This document shows, piece after piece, positions 35,336-45,228 of a stretch of 64,000 nucleotides of DNA. This stretch comes from Rhodoferax sp. (GTDB lineage: Bacteria > Pseudomonadota > Gammaproteobacteria > Burkholderiales > Burkholderiaceae_C), in contig NZ_JAURYQ010000006.1 in NCBI RefSeq assembly GCF_030653815.1, positions 203,974-267,973 of the forward strand, read 5' to 3'. The notes below the pieces were generated by a model. The model ran no database searches. It had not been told where the DNA came from and saw only the letters and a list, made by a program, of their open reading frames with translations. Made by a program: the position numbers and the translations under genes. How positions within the stretch are numbered: position 1 is the stretch's first letter; every line of letters begins with the position of its first letter.

Positions 35336-36115
35336 TTAAATGAGCCAGTCGGGTTTGCGCTTTTGCAGGAAGGACTGCACGCCTTCCTTGCCCTCGGCAC
35401 TGGCGCGGATGCCGGCGATGCCTTGCACGGTGTAAGCGATCAGGGCAGCGTCGATGTCCTTGCCCGCCACGTCATGCAGCAGGGTCTTGCATTCCTTGAC
35501 CGCGTTGGGGCTGGCATTGACCAGCGCCTGGGTGATCTCGGCCACCTGATCGTCTAGTTGCTCGGCGGGCACCACAGCATGGACAAACCCGATGCGCAAG
35601 GCCTCGGCCGCATCAAAGCGCTCGGCGGTCAAGAAGTAGCGGTGCGCGGCGCGCGCGCCCATGGCACGGATCACATAGGGGCTGATGGTGGCCGGGTAAA
35701 GGCCCAGCTTGACCTCGCTCAGGCAATAGTTGGCCGATTCCACACTCACCGCCATGTCGCAGACGGCAACCAGGCCCATGCCACCGGCATAAACATCGCC
35801 CTGGATGCGCGCCACGGTGGGCTTGGGGCAGGTATCAATCACACGCAGCATTTCGGCCAATTGCGCGGCGTCAAGCAGGTTTTCGGCCTGGCTGTAGTTG
35901 GCCATGCGCCGCATCCAGTTGAGGTCGGCGCCCGCACAGAAAGCCGGCCCAACGGCCGCCAGCACGATGGCGCGCACCTGGGGGTCCTGACCCAATTCGG
36001 CAAAGGCATGAGTCAGTTCGGCAATCACCTCGTCGTTGAAAGCGTTGCGCACCTCGGGGCGGTTCAGGGTGACCGTGGCACAGTGGCCAGCGGTGGAAAC
36101 AGAGATGGATGGCAT
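35336..36115 (-). CDS. liuC: Enoyl-CoA hydratase (methylglutaconyl-CoA hydratase type)
   Basis: This 259-residue crotonase-fold protein starts MPSISVSTAGHCATVTLNRP. The oxyanion-hole segments (GPAFCAGADLNWM and YAGGMGLVAVCDMAV) and the acidic active-site region (SEVKLGLYPATISPY) are intact. Placed between mccB and mccA, its role is hydration of 3-methylglutaconyl-CoA to HMG-CoA. The start at 36115 lies 11 bases after mccB; the frame is open far upstream through mccB but that is a shadow. Confidence 0.9.
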   Translation of the reverse strand: MPSISVSTAGHCATVTLNRPEVRNAFNDEVIAELTHAFAELGQDPQVRAIVLAAVGPAFCAGADLNWMRRMANYSQAENLLDAAQLAEMLRVIDTCPKPTVARIQGDVYAGGMGLVAVCDMAVSVESANYCLSEVKLGLYPATISPYVIRAMGARAAHRYFLTAERFDAAEALRIGFVHAVVPAEQLDDQVAEITQALVNASPNAVKECKTLLHDVAGKDIDAALIAYTVQGIAGIRASAEGKEGVQSFLQKRKPDWLI

Positions 36116-36126
36116 GGGGTCCCCGC

Positions 36127-37749
36127 TCACATCCGGAACAAACCGAAGCGCGTGTCGTCGATGGGCGCGTTGCGCGTGGCGCTCAGTCCCAGCGCCAGCA
36201 CGCGGCGGGTGTCGGCCGGGTCGATGATGCCGTCGTCCCACAGCCGTGCGGTGGCGAAATAGGGGTGGCCCTGGGTTTCGTACTGGCTGCGGATTGGCGC
36301 CTTGAAGGCTTCTTCCTCTAACGCGCTCCACTGCCCGCCCTTGAGCTCGATGCCGTCGCGGCGCACCGTGGCCAGCACACTGGCCGCCTGCTCGCCGCCC
36401 ATCACCGAGATGCGGGCGTTGGGCCACATCCACAAAAAGCGCGGGCTGAAGGCGCGACCGCACATGCCGTAATTGCCGGCACCAAAACTGCCGCCGATGA
36501 TGATGGTGAATTTGGGCACTGCCGCCGTCGCCACTGCGGTCACCATCTTGGCGCCGTTGCGCGCAATGCCCTCGTTCTCGTACTTGCGGCCGACCATGAA
36601 GCCGGTGATGTTCTGCAAGAACACCAGCGGGATCTTGCGCTGGCAGCACAGCTCGATGAAATGCGTGCCTTTCAGCGCCGATTCGCTGAACAGAATGCCG
36701 TTGTTGGCGATGATGCCGACCGGCATGCCCTCGATGCGGGCGAAACCGCAGATCAGCGTGGTGCCAAAGCGCGACTTGAATTCGTCAAAGTCGGAGTCAT
36801 CGACGATACGGGCAATGATCTCGCGCACATCGAAGGGCTTGCGGGTGTCCACCGGAATCACGCCATACAGTTCTTGCGCCGCATACTTGGGCGCGGCGGG
36901 GGCATGGTCGGTGGCACCCAACAGCTTGCCCTTGTTCAGGTTTTTCACGGCGGTTCGGGCCAGCGCCAGCGCGTGCATGTCGTTTTGCGCCAGATGGTCG
37001 GCCACGCCGCTGAGGCGCGTGTGCACGTCGCCGCCGCCCAGGTCTTCGGCGGTCACCACCTCGCCCGTGGCCGCCTTCACCAAGGGCGGTCCACCCAGAA
37101 AAATGGTGCCCTGGTTCTTGACGATGATGGCCTCGTCGCTCATGGCGGGCACATAGGCGCCACCGGCGGTGCAACTGCCCATGACCACCGCAATTTGCGC
37201 CAGGCCCTGCGCGCTCATGGTCGCCTGGTTGAAGAAGATGCGGCCAAAGTGGTCGCGGTCCGGAAACACCTCGTCCTGGTTCGGCAAGTTGGCCCCGCCC
37301 GAGTCCACCAGGTAAATGCAGGGCAGCCGGTTTTGCTGGGCCACCTCCTGCGCGCGCAGGTGCTTTTTGACCGTCATCGGGTAGTAGGTGCCGCCTTTGA
37401 CCGTGGCGTCGTTGCAGACGATCATGCAGTCGACCCCTTCGATGCGACCAATGCCGGCAATCAGGCCGGCGCCGGGTGCGCTGTCGCTGCCATCGCGGTC
37501 CGGGTACATGCCCAATGCGGCCAGCGGCGAGAGCTCCAGAAACGGCGTGCCGGGATCGAGCAGCATCTGCACCCTGTCCCGCGGCAGCAGCTTGCCGCGC
37601 GCGGTGTGTTTGGCACGGGCCGCGTCGCCTCCGCCCATCTCGACCTGAGTCACCTTGGCATTGAGGTCATCCACCAGGGTGCGCATGGCGGCGGCATTGG
37701 CCTGGAAATCCGCAGAGCGGGCATTGAGTTTGGTCTCCAGAACGGACAT
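36127..37749 (-). CDS. mccB: Methylcrotonyl-CoA carboxylase, carboxyltransferase beta subunit
   Basis: MccB transfers the carboxyl group from biotin to 3-methylcrotonyl-CoA. The two crotonase-like carboxyltransferase domains show [19 protein letters not shown] and the later [20 protein letters not shown]. Its 540 residues from the ATG at 37749 agree with family length. It begins the mccB-liuC-mccA operon, divergent from the araC-type gene, with about 130 bases between the start codons; no LiuR-type palindrome is visible there. Confidence 0.95.
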   Translation of the reverse strand: MSVLETKLNARSADFQANAAAMRTLVDDLNAKVTQVEMGGGDAARAKHTARGKLLPRDRVQMLLDPGTPFLELSPLAALGMYPDRDGSDSAPGAGLIAGIGRIEGVDCMIVCNDATVKGGTYYPMTVKKHLRAQEVAQQNRLPCIYLVDSGGANLPNQDEVFPDRDHFGRIFFNQATMSAQGLAQIAVVMGSCTAGGAYVPAMSDEAIIVKNQGTIFLGGPPLVKAATGEVVTAEDLGGGDVHTRLSGVADHLAQNDMHALALARTAVKNLNKGKLLGATDHAPAAPKYAAQELYGVIPVDTRKPFDVREIIARIVDDSDFDEFKSRFGTTLICGFARIEGMPVGIIANNGILFSESALKGTHFIELCCQRKIPLVFLQNITGFMVGRKYENEGIARNGAKMVTAVATAAVPKFTIIIGGSFGAGNYGMCGRAFSPRFLWMWPNARISVMGGEQAASVLATVRRDGIELKGGQWSALEEEAFKAPIRSQYETQGHPYFATARLWDDGIIDPADTRRVLALGLSATRNAPIDDTRFGLFRM

Positions 37750-37880
37750 GGCATTCTTTCTGTGGGTCGGGTTGGCGTTCAGGCTGGCGCCAGGTTGATG
37801 ACCCGAGCATAAAACCAAAAGCACGCCCGTGGCGGCCATGCAGGTTGCATATTGCGCCAATTGAAAAGATACTACGGACC

Positions 37881-38921
37881 ATGCAAAACTTGTCCAGCAG
37901 CCGCGCTGCAACCCCGATCGCTTTCGTTAAAGCCATCGTGGGCGCTTATGAAAGGCTTGGCAAAAGTCCTGCGCATGCACTCGAATCGGCACAAATTGCG
38001 CCAGAACTTCTTGAAGATCCCACCGCGCGCATCAGCGCCGCGCAGATGGAGCGCATTTCAGACGCGGCGATGCGGGAGTTGGACGACGAGGCGCTGGGCT
38101 GGTTCAGCCGGCGCCTGCCCTGGGGCAGTTACGGCATGCTGGCGCGCGCCTCCATCAGCGCCCCGAACCTCGGCGTGGCGCTCAAGCGCTGGTGCCGCCA
38201 CCATGGCTTGCTGACCGATGACATCAGTCTCCAGGTGCAAACCACAAAGGACATCACCACCATCAGCCTCACCGAGCAGCGCGACTTGGGCGCAATGCGC
38301 GAGTTTTGCCTGGTCTCGGTATTGCGCAACCTCCATGGCGTGGCCTGCTGGCTGATTGACTCACGCATCCCGCTGCAGGGCGCCCAGTTTCCCTTTGCGG
38401 CGCCCGCGCACCACCAGGTCTATGCCGTACTGTTTTCGGGTGCCACCACGTTTGAAAAGCCGCAGGCGCAGATCCGGATGGACGCACGTTACCTGGACTT
38501 GCCCTTGCGCCGCAATGAGGCCGCGCTGCAGCAGATGCTGGAACACGCCCTGCCGCTGACCGTGCTGCAGTACCGGCGAGACCGTCTGCTGGTTCAGCGG
38601 GTGCGGCAAGCACTGGCGATGCACCCCGAGCAGACCCGCAGTGCCCATGATCTGGCCGCCCTGCTCTACCTCTCGCCGCGCACCCTGCACCGCCAGCTCA
38701 AGGACGAGGGCGCGTCATTGCAGCAGTTGAAAGACGAGGTGCGCAGGCAGCGCGCGCAAGACCTGCTGCTGCGCACTGACCGCCCCATCAAACAGGTGTC
38801 GACCGCCAGCGGCTTTCAAAACGAGAAGAGTTTCATGCGGGCGTTCAAAGGCTGGACCGGACAGTCCCCGGCAGAATTCAGGCACGCGGCCGGCACCACG
38901 CCTGGCTCACCTGGCGGCTAA
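37881..38921 (+). CDS. AraC-family transcriptional regulator
   Basis: The product has about 346 residues from the ATG at 37881. The N-terminal 200 residues match the OruR/ArgR-like AraC-binding domain; the C-terminal 90 form the double helix-turn-helix ([20 protein letters not shown] and [20 protein letters not shown]). Its position opposite mccB makes it a likely regulator of that operon. Its TAA stop overlaps the TAG of the convergent HAD gene in the sequence CTAA (38918-38921). Confidence 0.9.
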   Translation: MQNLSSSRAATPIAFVKAIVGAYERLGKSPAHALESAQIAPELLEDPTARISAAQMERISDAAMRELDDEALGWFSRRLPWGSYGMLARASISAPNLGVALKRWCRHHGLLTDDISLQVQTTKDITTISLTEQRDLGAMREFCLVSVLRNLHGVACWLIDSRIPLQGAQFPFAAPAHHQVYAVLFSGATTFEKPQAQIRMDARYLDLPLRRNEAALQQMLEHALPLTVLQYRRDRLLVQRVRQALAMHPEQTRSAHDLAALLYLSPRTLHRQLKDEGASLQQLKDEVRRQRAQDLLLRTDRPIKQVSTASGFQNEKSFMRAFKGWTGQSPAEFRHAAGTTPGSPGG

Positions 38922-39580
38922 GGGCTCGCAAGTAACAACCCAGGCACATCGGCCATGGAGCGAAACAGCTGGCGCGCACCCGCCTGCAGCAGGGCGGCAT
39001 CCCCTGACGGTTGCGGGCTGTAAGCCCACACGGTGGCGCCCGCTGCCACACCTGCCGTGACGCCCACCGTGGTGTCTTCGATCACCAGGCACTGCTCGCC
39101 TGGCAGGTTCAGATGTGCAGCGGCCGCCAGATAAACATCGGGGGCCGGCTTGGAACGCGGCATTTCATGGCCGCTGAAAATCCGCCCCGCAAAAAATCCC
39201 AACAGGTCCACTTTGCCCAATTGCATTTCCACCTTGAAGCGGTCTGCCCCCGAGGCGCAGGCAATGCGCCCCCGGGTGACGTCATGCGCCGCCTGCACGG
39301 CGGAGCGGGCTCCCGGAATCACTTCCAGCCTGGCAACAAGCGCCTGGTTGCGCCGCTGGTAAAAACTGTTGAGCCAATCCTGCGTCAAGGGCTGACCGGT
39401 GCGCGCCTCAATCTCGGCCCGCTCTTCGCGCACCGTCTTGCCGACGAAGTAAGCCATGCATTCGGCCTGTGTCATGGACCAGCCGGCTTCAGCCAGCATC
39501 TCGCGCAGAACCTGGTTGGTCAGGGGCTCGCTGTCGACCAGCACGCCGTCGCAGTCGAACAAAATTGCCTCAAATTTCAT
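38918..39580 (-). CDS. HAD-superfamily phosphatase (beta-phosphoglucomutase/GPP-like)
   Basis: The 220-residue protein starts MKFEAILFDCDGVLVDSEP, the subfamily IA first motif with the nucleophile Asp. GRIFSGHEMPRSKPAPDVYL holds the Lys of motif 3, and CLVIEDTTVGVTAGVAAGA motif 4. Cytoplasmic phosphatase of a small sugar phosphate or phosphoglycolate type; the substrate is not determined. A phosphoglycolate phosphatase role would suit a RuBisCO-bearing cell but the cap domain is closer to the GPP/beta-PGM branch. Its start overlaps the rhodanese stop by 4 bases. Confidence 0.88.
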   Translation of the reverse strand: MKFEAILFDCDGVLVDSEPLTNQVLREMLAEAGWSMTQAECMAYFVGKTVREERAEIEARTGQPLTQDWLNSFYQRRNQALVARLEVIPGARSAVQAAHDVTRGRIACASGADRFKVEMQLGKVDLLGFFAGRIFSGHEMPRSKPAPDVYLAAAAHLNLPGEQCLVIEDTTVGVTAGVAAGATVWAYSPQPSGDAALLQAGARQLFRSMADVPGLLLASP

Positions 39581-40065
39581 GCTTGTTGTCTTTCGTGTTG
39601 TCCCAGGAGCCCGGGCGGCAGAGCGTTCTGCGCAGGCTCCTGCGCCTTGGCGTGGCGACGCGCCTTGTGCTGTTCCATGGTTTCCACCGGTGCACCCTGT
39701 TTGACCCAGTCGGTGAAACCGCCGTCGATATGGGCCACGTTGGTCATACCCATGTTTTGCAGGGCCAGGGTGGCCAGCGCACTGCGCCAGCCGGCGCCGC
39801 AAAACAGGATGTATTCCTTGGACTCGTCACCAAACACCGGCTTGTAATAGGGCGAGGCCGGGTCCACCCAAAACTCCAGCATGCCACGCGGCGCGTTGAT
39901 GCAGCCTGGCACCGTGCCTTCGCGCTCAAGCTCGCGCACGTCGCGGATGTCGACCACCTGCACACGCGGATCATCCAGACGCGCTTTGACGTCTGCAACC
40001 GAGTAGGTCTTGACCTGGGCCATGGCCTCGGCCACGAGTTGTTGGTAGCCTTTGGTGATCGGCAT
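39577..40065 (-). CDS. Rhodanese-like sulfurtransferase
   Basis: This 162-residue single rhodanese domain has the active-site loop CGAGWRSALATLAL near residue 110, with the nucleophilic Cys. It lacks a signal peptide, so it is probably cytoplasmic and handles persulfide sulfur. The C-terminal 25 residues are an additional charged tail. It lies 26 bases after trkH and is coupled to the HAD gene. Confidence 0.9.
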   Translation of the reverse strand: MPITKGYQQLVAEAMAQVKTYSVADVKARLDDPRVQVVDIRDVRELEREGTVPGCINAPRGMLEFWVDPASPYYKPVFGDESKEYILFCGAGWRSALATLALQNMGMTNVAHIDGGFTDWVKQGAPVETMEQHKARRHAKAQEPAQNALPPGLLGQHERQQA

Positions 40066-40090
40066 GAGGGGTCTCCTGAAAATAGGTAAA

Positions 40091-41551
40091 TTACTTGCGC
40101 CAGAACTGCGGCAAAAACAGCACCATCACAGCCAGCAGTTCAAGCCGCCCGAGCAGCATCGCCACGGTGCAAATCCAGGTCTGAAAATCGGTGAGCACGC
40201 CAAAATTGGATGCCGGTCCGACCAGTCCCAAACCCGGACCAATGTTGTTCAGGGTGGCCACCACCGCAGAAAATGCCGTGACGATGTCGAGCCCCGAGAG
40301 CAGCATCAGCATGGTCAGGCCGATGGTGCTGGCGCCGTAGATCAGCATGTAGGCCATGACCGCAGCAATCACGGTGGCAGGAATGGTGGCGCGCCCCATG
40401 GTGACCGGGTTCACCACCCGCGGGTGGATGGCGCGCACCAGTTCCCGGCGCGATTGCTTGATGAGCAGCACCATGCGCACCATCTTGATACCGCCGCCGG
40501 TGGAGCCTGCGCAAGACACAAAAGTGCCCAGAAACATCAACCAGACCGGCGCAAAAACGGGCCAAAGAGCGTAGTCAGCCGACGCGTAACCGGTGGTGGT
40601 GGCCACCGACACCACATGGAAGGCAGCGGCGCGCAAGGCCACCTGGGGTTCATCGAAGGTGCCATGCAGCAGCAACAAGGCAGCCAGCCCCAAAGCGGAG
40701 CCCAGCAGCGCCAGCACATAGGCCCGCACCTCGGTGTCGCGCCACATGGACCGCACCGAGCGCGCCCGCCAGACAATGAAGTAACGCGCAAAGCTGATGC
40801 CTGACAGCGCCATGAAAACAATGGCCACGAGTTCGATGTCACGCGAATTCCAGAAGCCAAAACTCGCGTCATGGGACGAAAAACCGCCCAATCCCATGGT
40901 GCTGCACATGTGCATGAAGGCATCCGACCAACTCATGCCAGCCTGGTAATACGCCAGCATGCAAGCCGTCGAGAACACAAAATAAACGCCCCACAAACCA
41001 CGCGCGGTTTCGGCAATGCGCGGTGTCAGGCGGGCATCCTTCATGGGTCCGGGGGTTTCGGCCTTGTAGAGCTGCACGCCACCCAAACCCAGCAGCGGCA
41101 ACACCGCCACCACCAGCAGCATCACGCCGAGGCCGCCGATCAGCTGCAAAAAACAGCGCCACACATTGACCGAAACCGGCAGCCCATCCAGTCCGGACAA
41201 GGCCGTGGCCCCGGTGGCGGTCAGGCCGCTCATGGCCTCAAAATAGGCATCGGTCCAGCTCAGGCCGTCAATCGCCAGCACCAAGGGCACGGCGGAGCAG
41301 GCTGGCAGCACCGTCCACACCAGATTGACCAGCACAAAGCCATCCCGCGGCATGAGTTCACGGTGGTGTCGATGGGTGAGCAACCAGAGCGCCAGCCCCA
41401 AGCCCAGCGTGATCGCCATGCTTTGCAGCCACACGCCCAGCAAGGCCGGCGCATCCAGTTGCCAGGCCCAGGCCATCGGCACCAAGAACAGCAAGGCGTA
41501 GCCCACCATGATGCGGGCCAGGATGTTGAGCGCCGGAGCCAGGCTGGTCAT
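40091..41551 (-). CDS. trkH: Trk system potassium uptake protein TrkH
   Basis: TrkH is the pore subunit of K+ uptake. The protein of 486 residues has about ten or more hydrophobic segments and four filter-like loops, for example EAMSGLTATGATALSG, CSTMGLGGFSSHDASFG and SVATTTGYASADY. It lies 3 bases downstream of trkA, so the two are one unit. Confidence 0.95.
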   Translation of the reverse strand: MTSLAPALNILARIMVGYALLFLVPMAWAWQLDAPALLGVWLQSMAITLGLGLALWLLTHRHHRELMPRDGFVLVNLVWTVLPACSAVPLVLAIDGLSWTDAYFEAMSGLTATGATALSGLDGLPVSVNVWRCFLQLIGGLGVMLLVVAVLPLLGLGGVQLYKAETPGPMKDARLTPRIAETARGLWGVYFVFSTACMLAYYQAGMSWSDAFMHMCSTMGLGGFSSHDASFGFWNSRDIELVAIVFMALSGISFARYFIVWRARSVRSMWRDTEVRAYVLALLGSALGLAALLLLHGTFDEPQVALRAAAFHVVSVATTTGYASADYALWPVFAPVWLMFLGTFVSCAGSTGGGIKMVRMVLLIKQSRRELVRAIHPRVVNPVTMGRATIPATVIAAVMAYMLIYGASTIGLTMLMLLSGLDIVTAFSAVVATLNNIGPGLGLVGPASNFGVLTDFQTWICTVAMLLGRLELLAVMVLFLPQFWRK

Positions 41552-41554
41552 GGT

Positions 41555-42943
41555 CTAGAAAAAGTTGGCACTGACCTGGAACAACTTTTCCACCGGCCGC
41601 AGCAAACGCTTGTTGGCAATGAAGATGATGATGTGGTCGGCTTCCTGGATCACCAGGTCATGGTGCGGCATCAAGACCTCGCAATCCCGCCCCTCGCCGC
41701 GCACAATGACGCCAAAACGGGCGCCCTCAGGCAGTTTGATCTGCTCAATGCGCCGCCCCACCAACTGGGACGACTTGACGTCACCACGGGCCACGCCCTC
41801 CAGCGCCTCGGCCTCGCCGCGGCGCAAGCTGTGCACCGCCGCCAAGGCACCGCGGCGCACGTGCACCAGCAGTTCGCCAATGACCGTTTGGGCGGGCGAG
41901 ATGGCAATATCAATGGTGCTGCCCTGCATCATCTCGGCATAAATGCGCCGGTTGATCAAGGCAATCACCCGCCTGGCACCGAGCCGCTTGGCCAGCATGG
42001 CGGACAAGATGTTGTCCTCGTCGTCACTGGTCAGCGAGATGAACAAATCCATCTGCCCCACGCCCTCTTCGAGCAGCAGGGTTTCATCGGCCGAGTCGCC
42101 TTCCAGCACCAACATGTCAGAGGGCAATTCCCCCGCCAGATATTTGCAGCGCTTGTGGTCCTGCTCGATGAGCTTGACCTGGCACTGCCCGACCAGGCTG
42201 CGCGCCAGCCGCAGGCCCACCTTGCCGCCGCCGGCAATCATGACGCGGCGCACCGGCTGGTCATTGTTATGAATGGCGCGCAACACTTCCCGAATTTTTT
42301 GCTTGTCGGCCAGCACAAAGACCTCGTCACCCGCCAGCACGCGGGTATCGGGTCCCACCGGTATTTCGGCGTCCTGCCGGTAGACCGCCACCACGCGCAT
42401 CTCGGCCCAGGGAAAAAGGTCACGAAATTCGCCAATGGTGTGGTTCACCAAGGCGCTTCCTTGTGCAGCGCGCATGGCGACCAAGTGTGCCCGGCTGCGC
42501 GAAAACTCCAGCACCTGCAGCGCTTCTGGGTAGTCGATGAGCTTGTGGATGTAATGCATCACCGACTCTTCGGGACAAATCACATGCGTGACACCAAAGC
42601 CGGTCTTGTCCAGCAAAGCATCGCCCTCGACGAACTCGGGGGAGCGCAGCCGCGCCACGGTGATCGGAATGCCAAACACGTCGTGCGCCACCTTGCAGGC
42701 GGTCAGGTTGGTCTCGTCCAGCGCGGCGCAGGCGACAAACAGGTCAGCGTCTTCAGCGCCAGCGCGGCGCAGCACCGACGGCTGAATGCCATTGCCCGGC
42801 ACGCCACGCAAGTCCAGCCGGTCCTCCAGGTCGCGTAGCAACTCTGGGTCGGGGTCGATCAAGGTAATGTCGTTTTGCTCGGAAACCAGGCTTTCGGCCA
42901 CACTTTCGCCAACCCGCCCGGCTCCCAGAATGATGATGCGCAT
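41555..42943 (-). CDS. trkA: Trk system potassium transport regulator TrkA
   Basis: TrkA is the cytoplasmic gating ring that binds NAD(H) and ATP. Two RCK domains are visible: N-terminal IIILGAGRVGESVAESL (GxGxxG near residue 8) and a second VMIAGGGKVGLRLARSL near residue 235. At 462 residues it has the usual full length. Confidence 0.96.
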   Translation of the reverse strand: MRIIILGAGRVGESVAESLVSEQNDITLIDPDPELLRDLEDRLDLRGVPGNGIQPSVLRRAGAEDADLFVACAALDETNLTACKVAHDVFGIPITVARLRSPEFVEGDALLDKTGFGVTHVICPEESVMHYIHKLIDYPEALQVLEFSRSRAHLVAMRAAQGSALVNHTIGEFRDLFPWAEMRVVAVYRQDAEIPVGPDTRVLAGDEVFVLADKQKIREVLRAIHNNDQPVRRVMIAGGGKVGLRLARSLVGQCQVKLIEQDHKRCKYLAGELPSDMLVLEGDSADETLLLEEGVGQMDLFISLTSDDEDNILSAMLAKRLGARRVIALINRRIYAEMMQGSTIDIAISPAQTVIGELLVHVRRGALAAVHSLRRGEAEALEGVARGDVKSSQLVGRRIEQIKLPEGARFGVIVRGEGRDCEVLMPHHDLVIQEADHIIIFIANKRLLRPVEKLFQVSANFF

Positions 42944-43041
42944 AAAGGGTGCCTTGTTTTGGGGGCATCATACCGGAGCGCGGCGCGCTACTTGACCGCG
43001 TTACGGCTCATTTCAATGGTTGAGGATCAACCACCCATCGA

Positions 43042-43848
43042 TCAATCCATGGCCACTTCATCCGCCCAGACGGTGAACCGTTGCAGTGTGTTGGGCCCGA
43101 AAGTGCTGGTCAGTGCCACGTCACAAGCATCGCGGCCGCGGGCCATCAGCACGCGGCCAATGCGCGGCGTGTTGTTGCGCGCATCGAAGGTGTACCAGCG
43201 GTCACCCAGGAAAGCCTCGAACCAGCCGGCAAAGTCCATCGGCCCCGGAATGGGTGGAATGCGGATGTCGCCCAGGTAACCCGTGCAGTAGCGCGCCGGA
43301 ATGTTCATGCAGCGGCACAGGGCAATGGCCAGGTGGGCGTAATCGCGGCACACGCCCTGCCCCTCGTTGAAGGCCTCCCAGGCCGTGCGCGTGCGCCGGG
43401 CGTGGTGGTAGCCAAATTCAATGCGGTGGTGCACAAAATCGCAAATGGCCTGCACCCGTGCCCAGCCGGTGGGACCGGCGCCAAACTGCTGCCAGGCGAT
43501 GTTGGAAAGCAGGTCGGTCTCGCAGTAGCGGCTGCCCAGCAAATATACCAGCACCGATTCGGGCAGATGCTCGACCGGCGTCTGTTCAACCCAGGGCGCC
43601 ACCACGTCGGGCAGGCCGCTGTCATTGACCAGCGCATCGGTGCGCAACACCAGGCGCCCGGCCGGGGCGACGATGCGGCTGCACCAGTTGCCAAACAGAT
43701 CGCGGTAGGCGCTGATCGGGATTGCCGGGCTGGTCACCAGAATGTCCGGGCGCACCAGATCACTTGCCCGCGAATGGTGGATGTTGAGCGACAAAAGCAT
43801 CGGCGTCGGACCGGGGCATTCGTACGCCATCTCAAAGCCGACGCGCAT
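43042..43848 (-). CDS. Transglutaminase-like protein
   Basis: This is a transglutaminase-core protein with the catalytic Cys in GQGVCRDYAHLAIALCRCM near residue 170 and the Asp region RWYTFDARNN. The usual His of the H-A-W-x-E segment is replaced: the sequence reads DFAGWFEAF. Related members may share this, so activity is uncertain. I prefer the ATG at 43848 because the product then begins MRVGFEMAYECPGPTPM, the family-like start; the frame is open to 44004 and no strong ribosome site decides. No signal peptide is seen. Confidence 0.82.
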   Translation of the reverse strand: MRVGFEMAYECPGPTPMLLSLNIHHSRASDLVRPDILVTSPAIPISAYRDLFGNWCSRIVAPAGRLVLRTDALVNDSGLPDVVAPWVEQTPVEHLPESVLVYLLGSRYCETDLLSNIAWQQFGAGPTGWARVQAICDFVHHRIEFGYHHARRTRTAWEAFNEGQGVCRDYAHLAIALCRCMNIPARYCTGYLGDIRIPPIPGPMDFAGWFEAFLGDRWYTFDARNNTPRIGRVLMARGRDACDVALTSTFGPNTLQRFTVWADEVAMD

Positions 43849-44042
43849 GCGCAGGGCGGTGCCCGGAAATTGGTGCCTGGGTTCCCCTGCAATGAGATTC
43901 AAATTAGTCAATAGGTGCTCCAGATGAGGGGTACTTGCGCCGGGCAGCAACCCAACTCGGAGGAGCATAGGCTGCGATGCACCCAGGAGACTGTTCGGCA
44001 ACACACTGAAGCAATAATTATTCCAGGCTTGTGAAATTTTGC

Positions 44043-44079
44043 GGGTCAGAGCACTCGCGCAACGACGTGCGCTGACCCC
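44043..44079. repeat. Imperfect palindrome GGGTCAG...CTGACCC
   Basis: GGGTCAG (44043-44049) and CTGACCC (44072-44078) with further partial pairing (GCAC/GTGC) form a hairpin just downstream of the transglutaminase-like start region and ahead of the acyl-CoA dehydrogenase end. A related CTGACCCCAATT string is at about 35327-35338, downstream of mccA's start. They may be degenerate copies of one short repeat. Confidence 0.35.
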
Positions 44080-44085
44080 AATTGA

Positions 44086-45213
44086 TTAAAGAGCTCTCTG
44101 GATGATGATCTTCTGCACGTCCGAGGTGCCCTCGTAAATCTGACACACACGCACGTCACGGTAAATGCGCTCCACCGGGAAGTCGCTCACCACCCCGTAA
44201 CCGCCCAGGGTCTGGATGGCGATGCTGCACACTTTTTCGGCCATTTCGCTGGCAAACAGCTTGGCCATGGCGGCTTCTTTCAGACATGGACGGCCGGCAT
44301 CGCGCAAGGCTGCCGCGTGCCAAATGAGTTGCCGCGCCGCCTCCAGCTGGGTGGCGCACTCGGCCAATCTGAAGCCTACGGCCTGGTGGTTGAAGATGGC
44401 GGTGCCAAAACTCTGGCGTTCCTTGGCGTATTGCAAAGCAAACTCAAACGCGCTGCGCGCCATGCCCACGCTTTGTGCGGCAATGCCGATGCGACCGCCC
44501 TCCAGGCCGCCCAGGGCAATGCCGTAGCCCTGGCCCTCGGCGCCAATCAGGTTCTCGGCGGGAATGCGGCAATTGTCAAAATTGATCTGCGCGGTGTCGC
44601 TGGAGTGCTGGCCCAGCTTGTCTTCGAGCCGCGCCACGTGATAGCCCGGGGCATGGGTCGGCACCAAAAAGGCGCTCATGCCCTTTTTGCCCGCGCCCTT
44701 GTCGGTGACGGCAATCACAATGGCGACGTCGCCATTTTTGCCGCTGGTGATGAACTGCTTGACGCCGTTGATCACGTAGCCGTCGCCGTCCCGGACCGCC
44801 GTGGTGCGCAGGCTGGAGGCGTCCGAGCCCACATGCGGCTCGGTCAGGCAAAAGGCGCCCAGCATCTGCCCCTGCGCCAGCGGCGTCAGCCATTGCTTTT
44901 GCTGCGCCGGATTGCCATAGCGCATCAAAATGGCATTGACCGGACAGTTGGTCACACTGATCACGGTGCTGGTGCCGCCGTCACCGGCCGCAATTTCTTC
45001 AAGCACCAGTGCCAGTGTCAGGTAGTCCAGGCCCGCGCCGCCCAGTTCTTCAGGCACGCAAATGCCGTAGGCGCCCAATGCTGCCAGGCCTTGATGCGCC
45101 GCCTTGGGAAAGTGGTGCTCCTTGTCCCACCTGGCCGCATTCGGCCACAACTCGGCCTGGGCAAAGTCGCGCACCGCGTCGCGGATCATTTCCTGGTCTT
45201 GGGTCAACAGCAT
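44086..45213 (-). CDS. Acyl-CoA dehydrogenase (short-chain type)
   Basis: This 375-residue FAD flavoprotein oxidises an acyl-CoA to the enoyl-CoA and passes electrons to ETF. FCLTEPHVGSDASSL binds FAD, and the C-terminal YEGTSDVQKIII carries Glu at the position used as catalytic base in short- and medium-chain enzymes. That differs from the ivd gene at 57 kb, which has Gly there. It follows the thiolase by 15 bases on the same strand. The substrate is probably a short straight or branched chain acyl-CoA. Confidence 0.92.
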   Translation of the reverse strand: MLLTQDQEMIRDAVRDFAQAELWPNAARWDKEHHFPKAAHQGLAALGAYGICVPEELGGAGLDYLTLALVLEEIAAGDGGTSTVISVTNCPVNAILMRYGNPAQQKQWLTPLAQGQMLGAFCLTEPHVGSDASSLRTTAVRDGDGYVINGVKQFITSGKNGDVAIVIAVTDKGAGKKGMSAFLVPTHAPGYHVARLEDKLGQHSSDTAQINFDNCRIPAENLIGAEGQGYGIALGGLEGGRIGIAAQSVGMARSAFEFALQYAKERQSFGTAIFNHQAVGFRLAECATQLEAARQLIWHAAALRDAGRPCLKEAAMAKLFASEMAEKVCSIAIQTLGGYGVVSDFPVERIYRDVRVCQIYEGTSDVQKIIIQRAL

Positions 45214-45228
45214 GGTTCAGGCTTTCGT

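Noticed and set aside
35311..35341. AATTGGAATCTGACCCCAATT upstream of liuC's end as a regulatory palindrome
   Set aside because: It is short and imperfect and has only a fragment in common with the palindrome at 44043; no clear function.
40871..42838. A 655-codon open frame on the plus strand opposite trkH and trkA
   Set aside because: It is antisense to two well-recognised genes and rich in His/Gln/Arg as expected from the complementary strand of high-GC codons. No family features.
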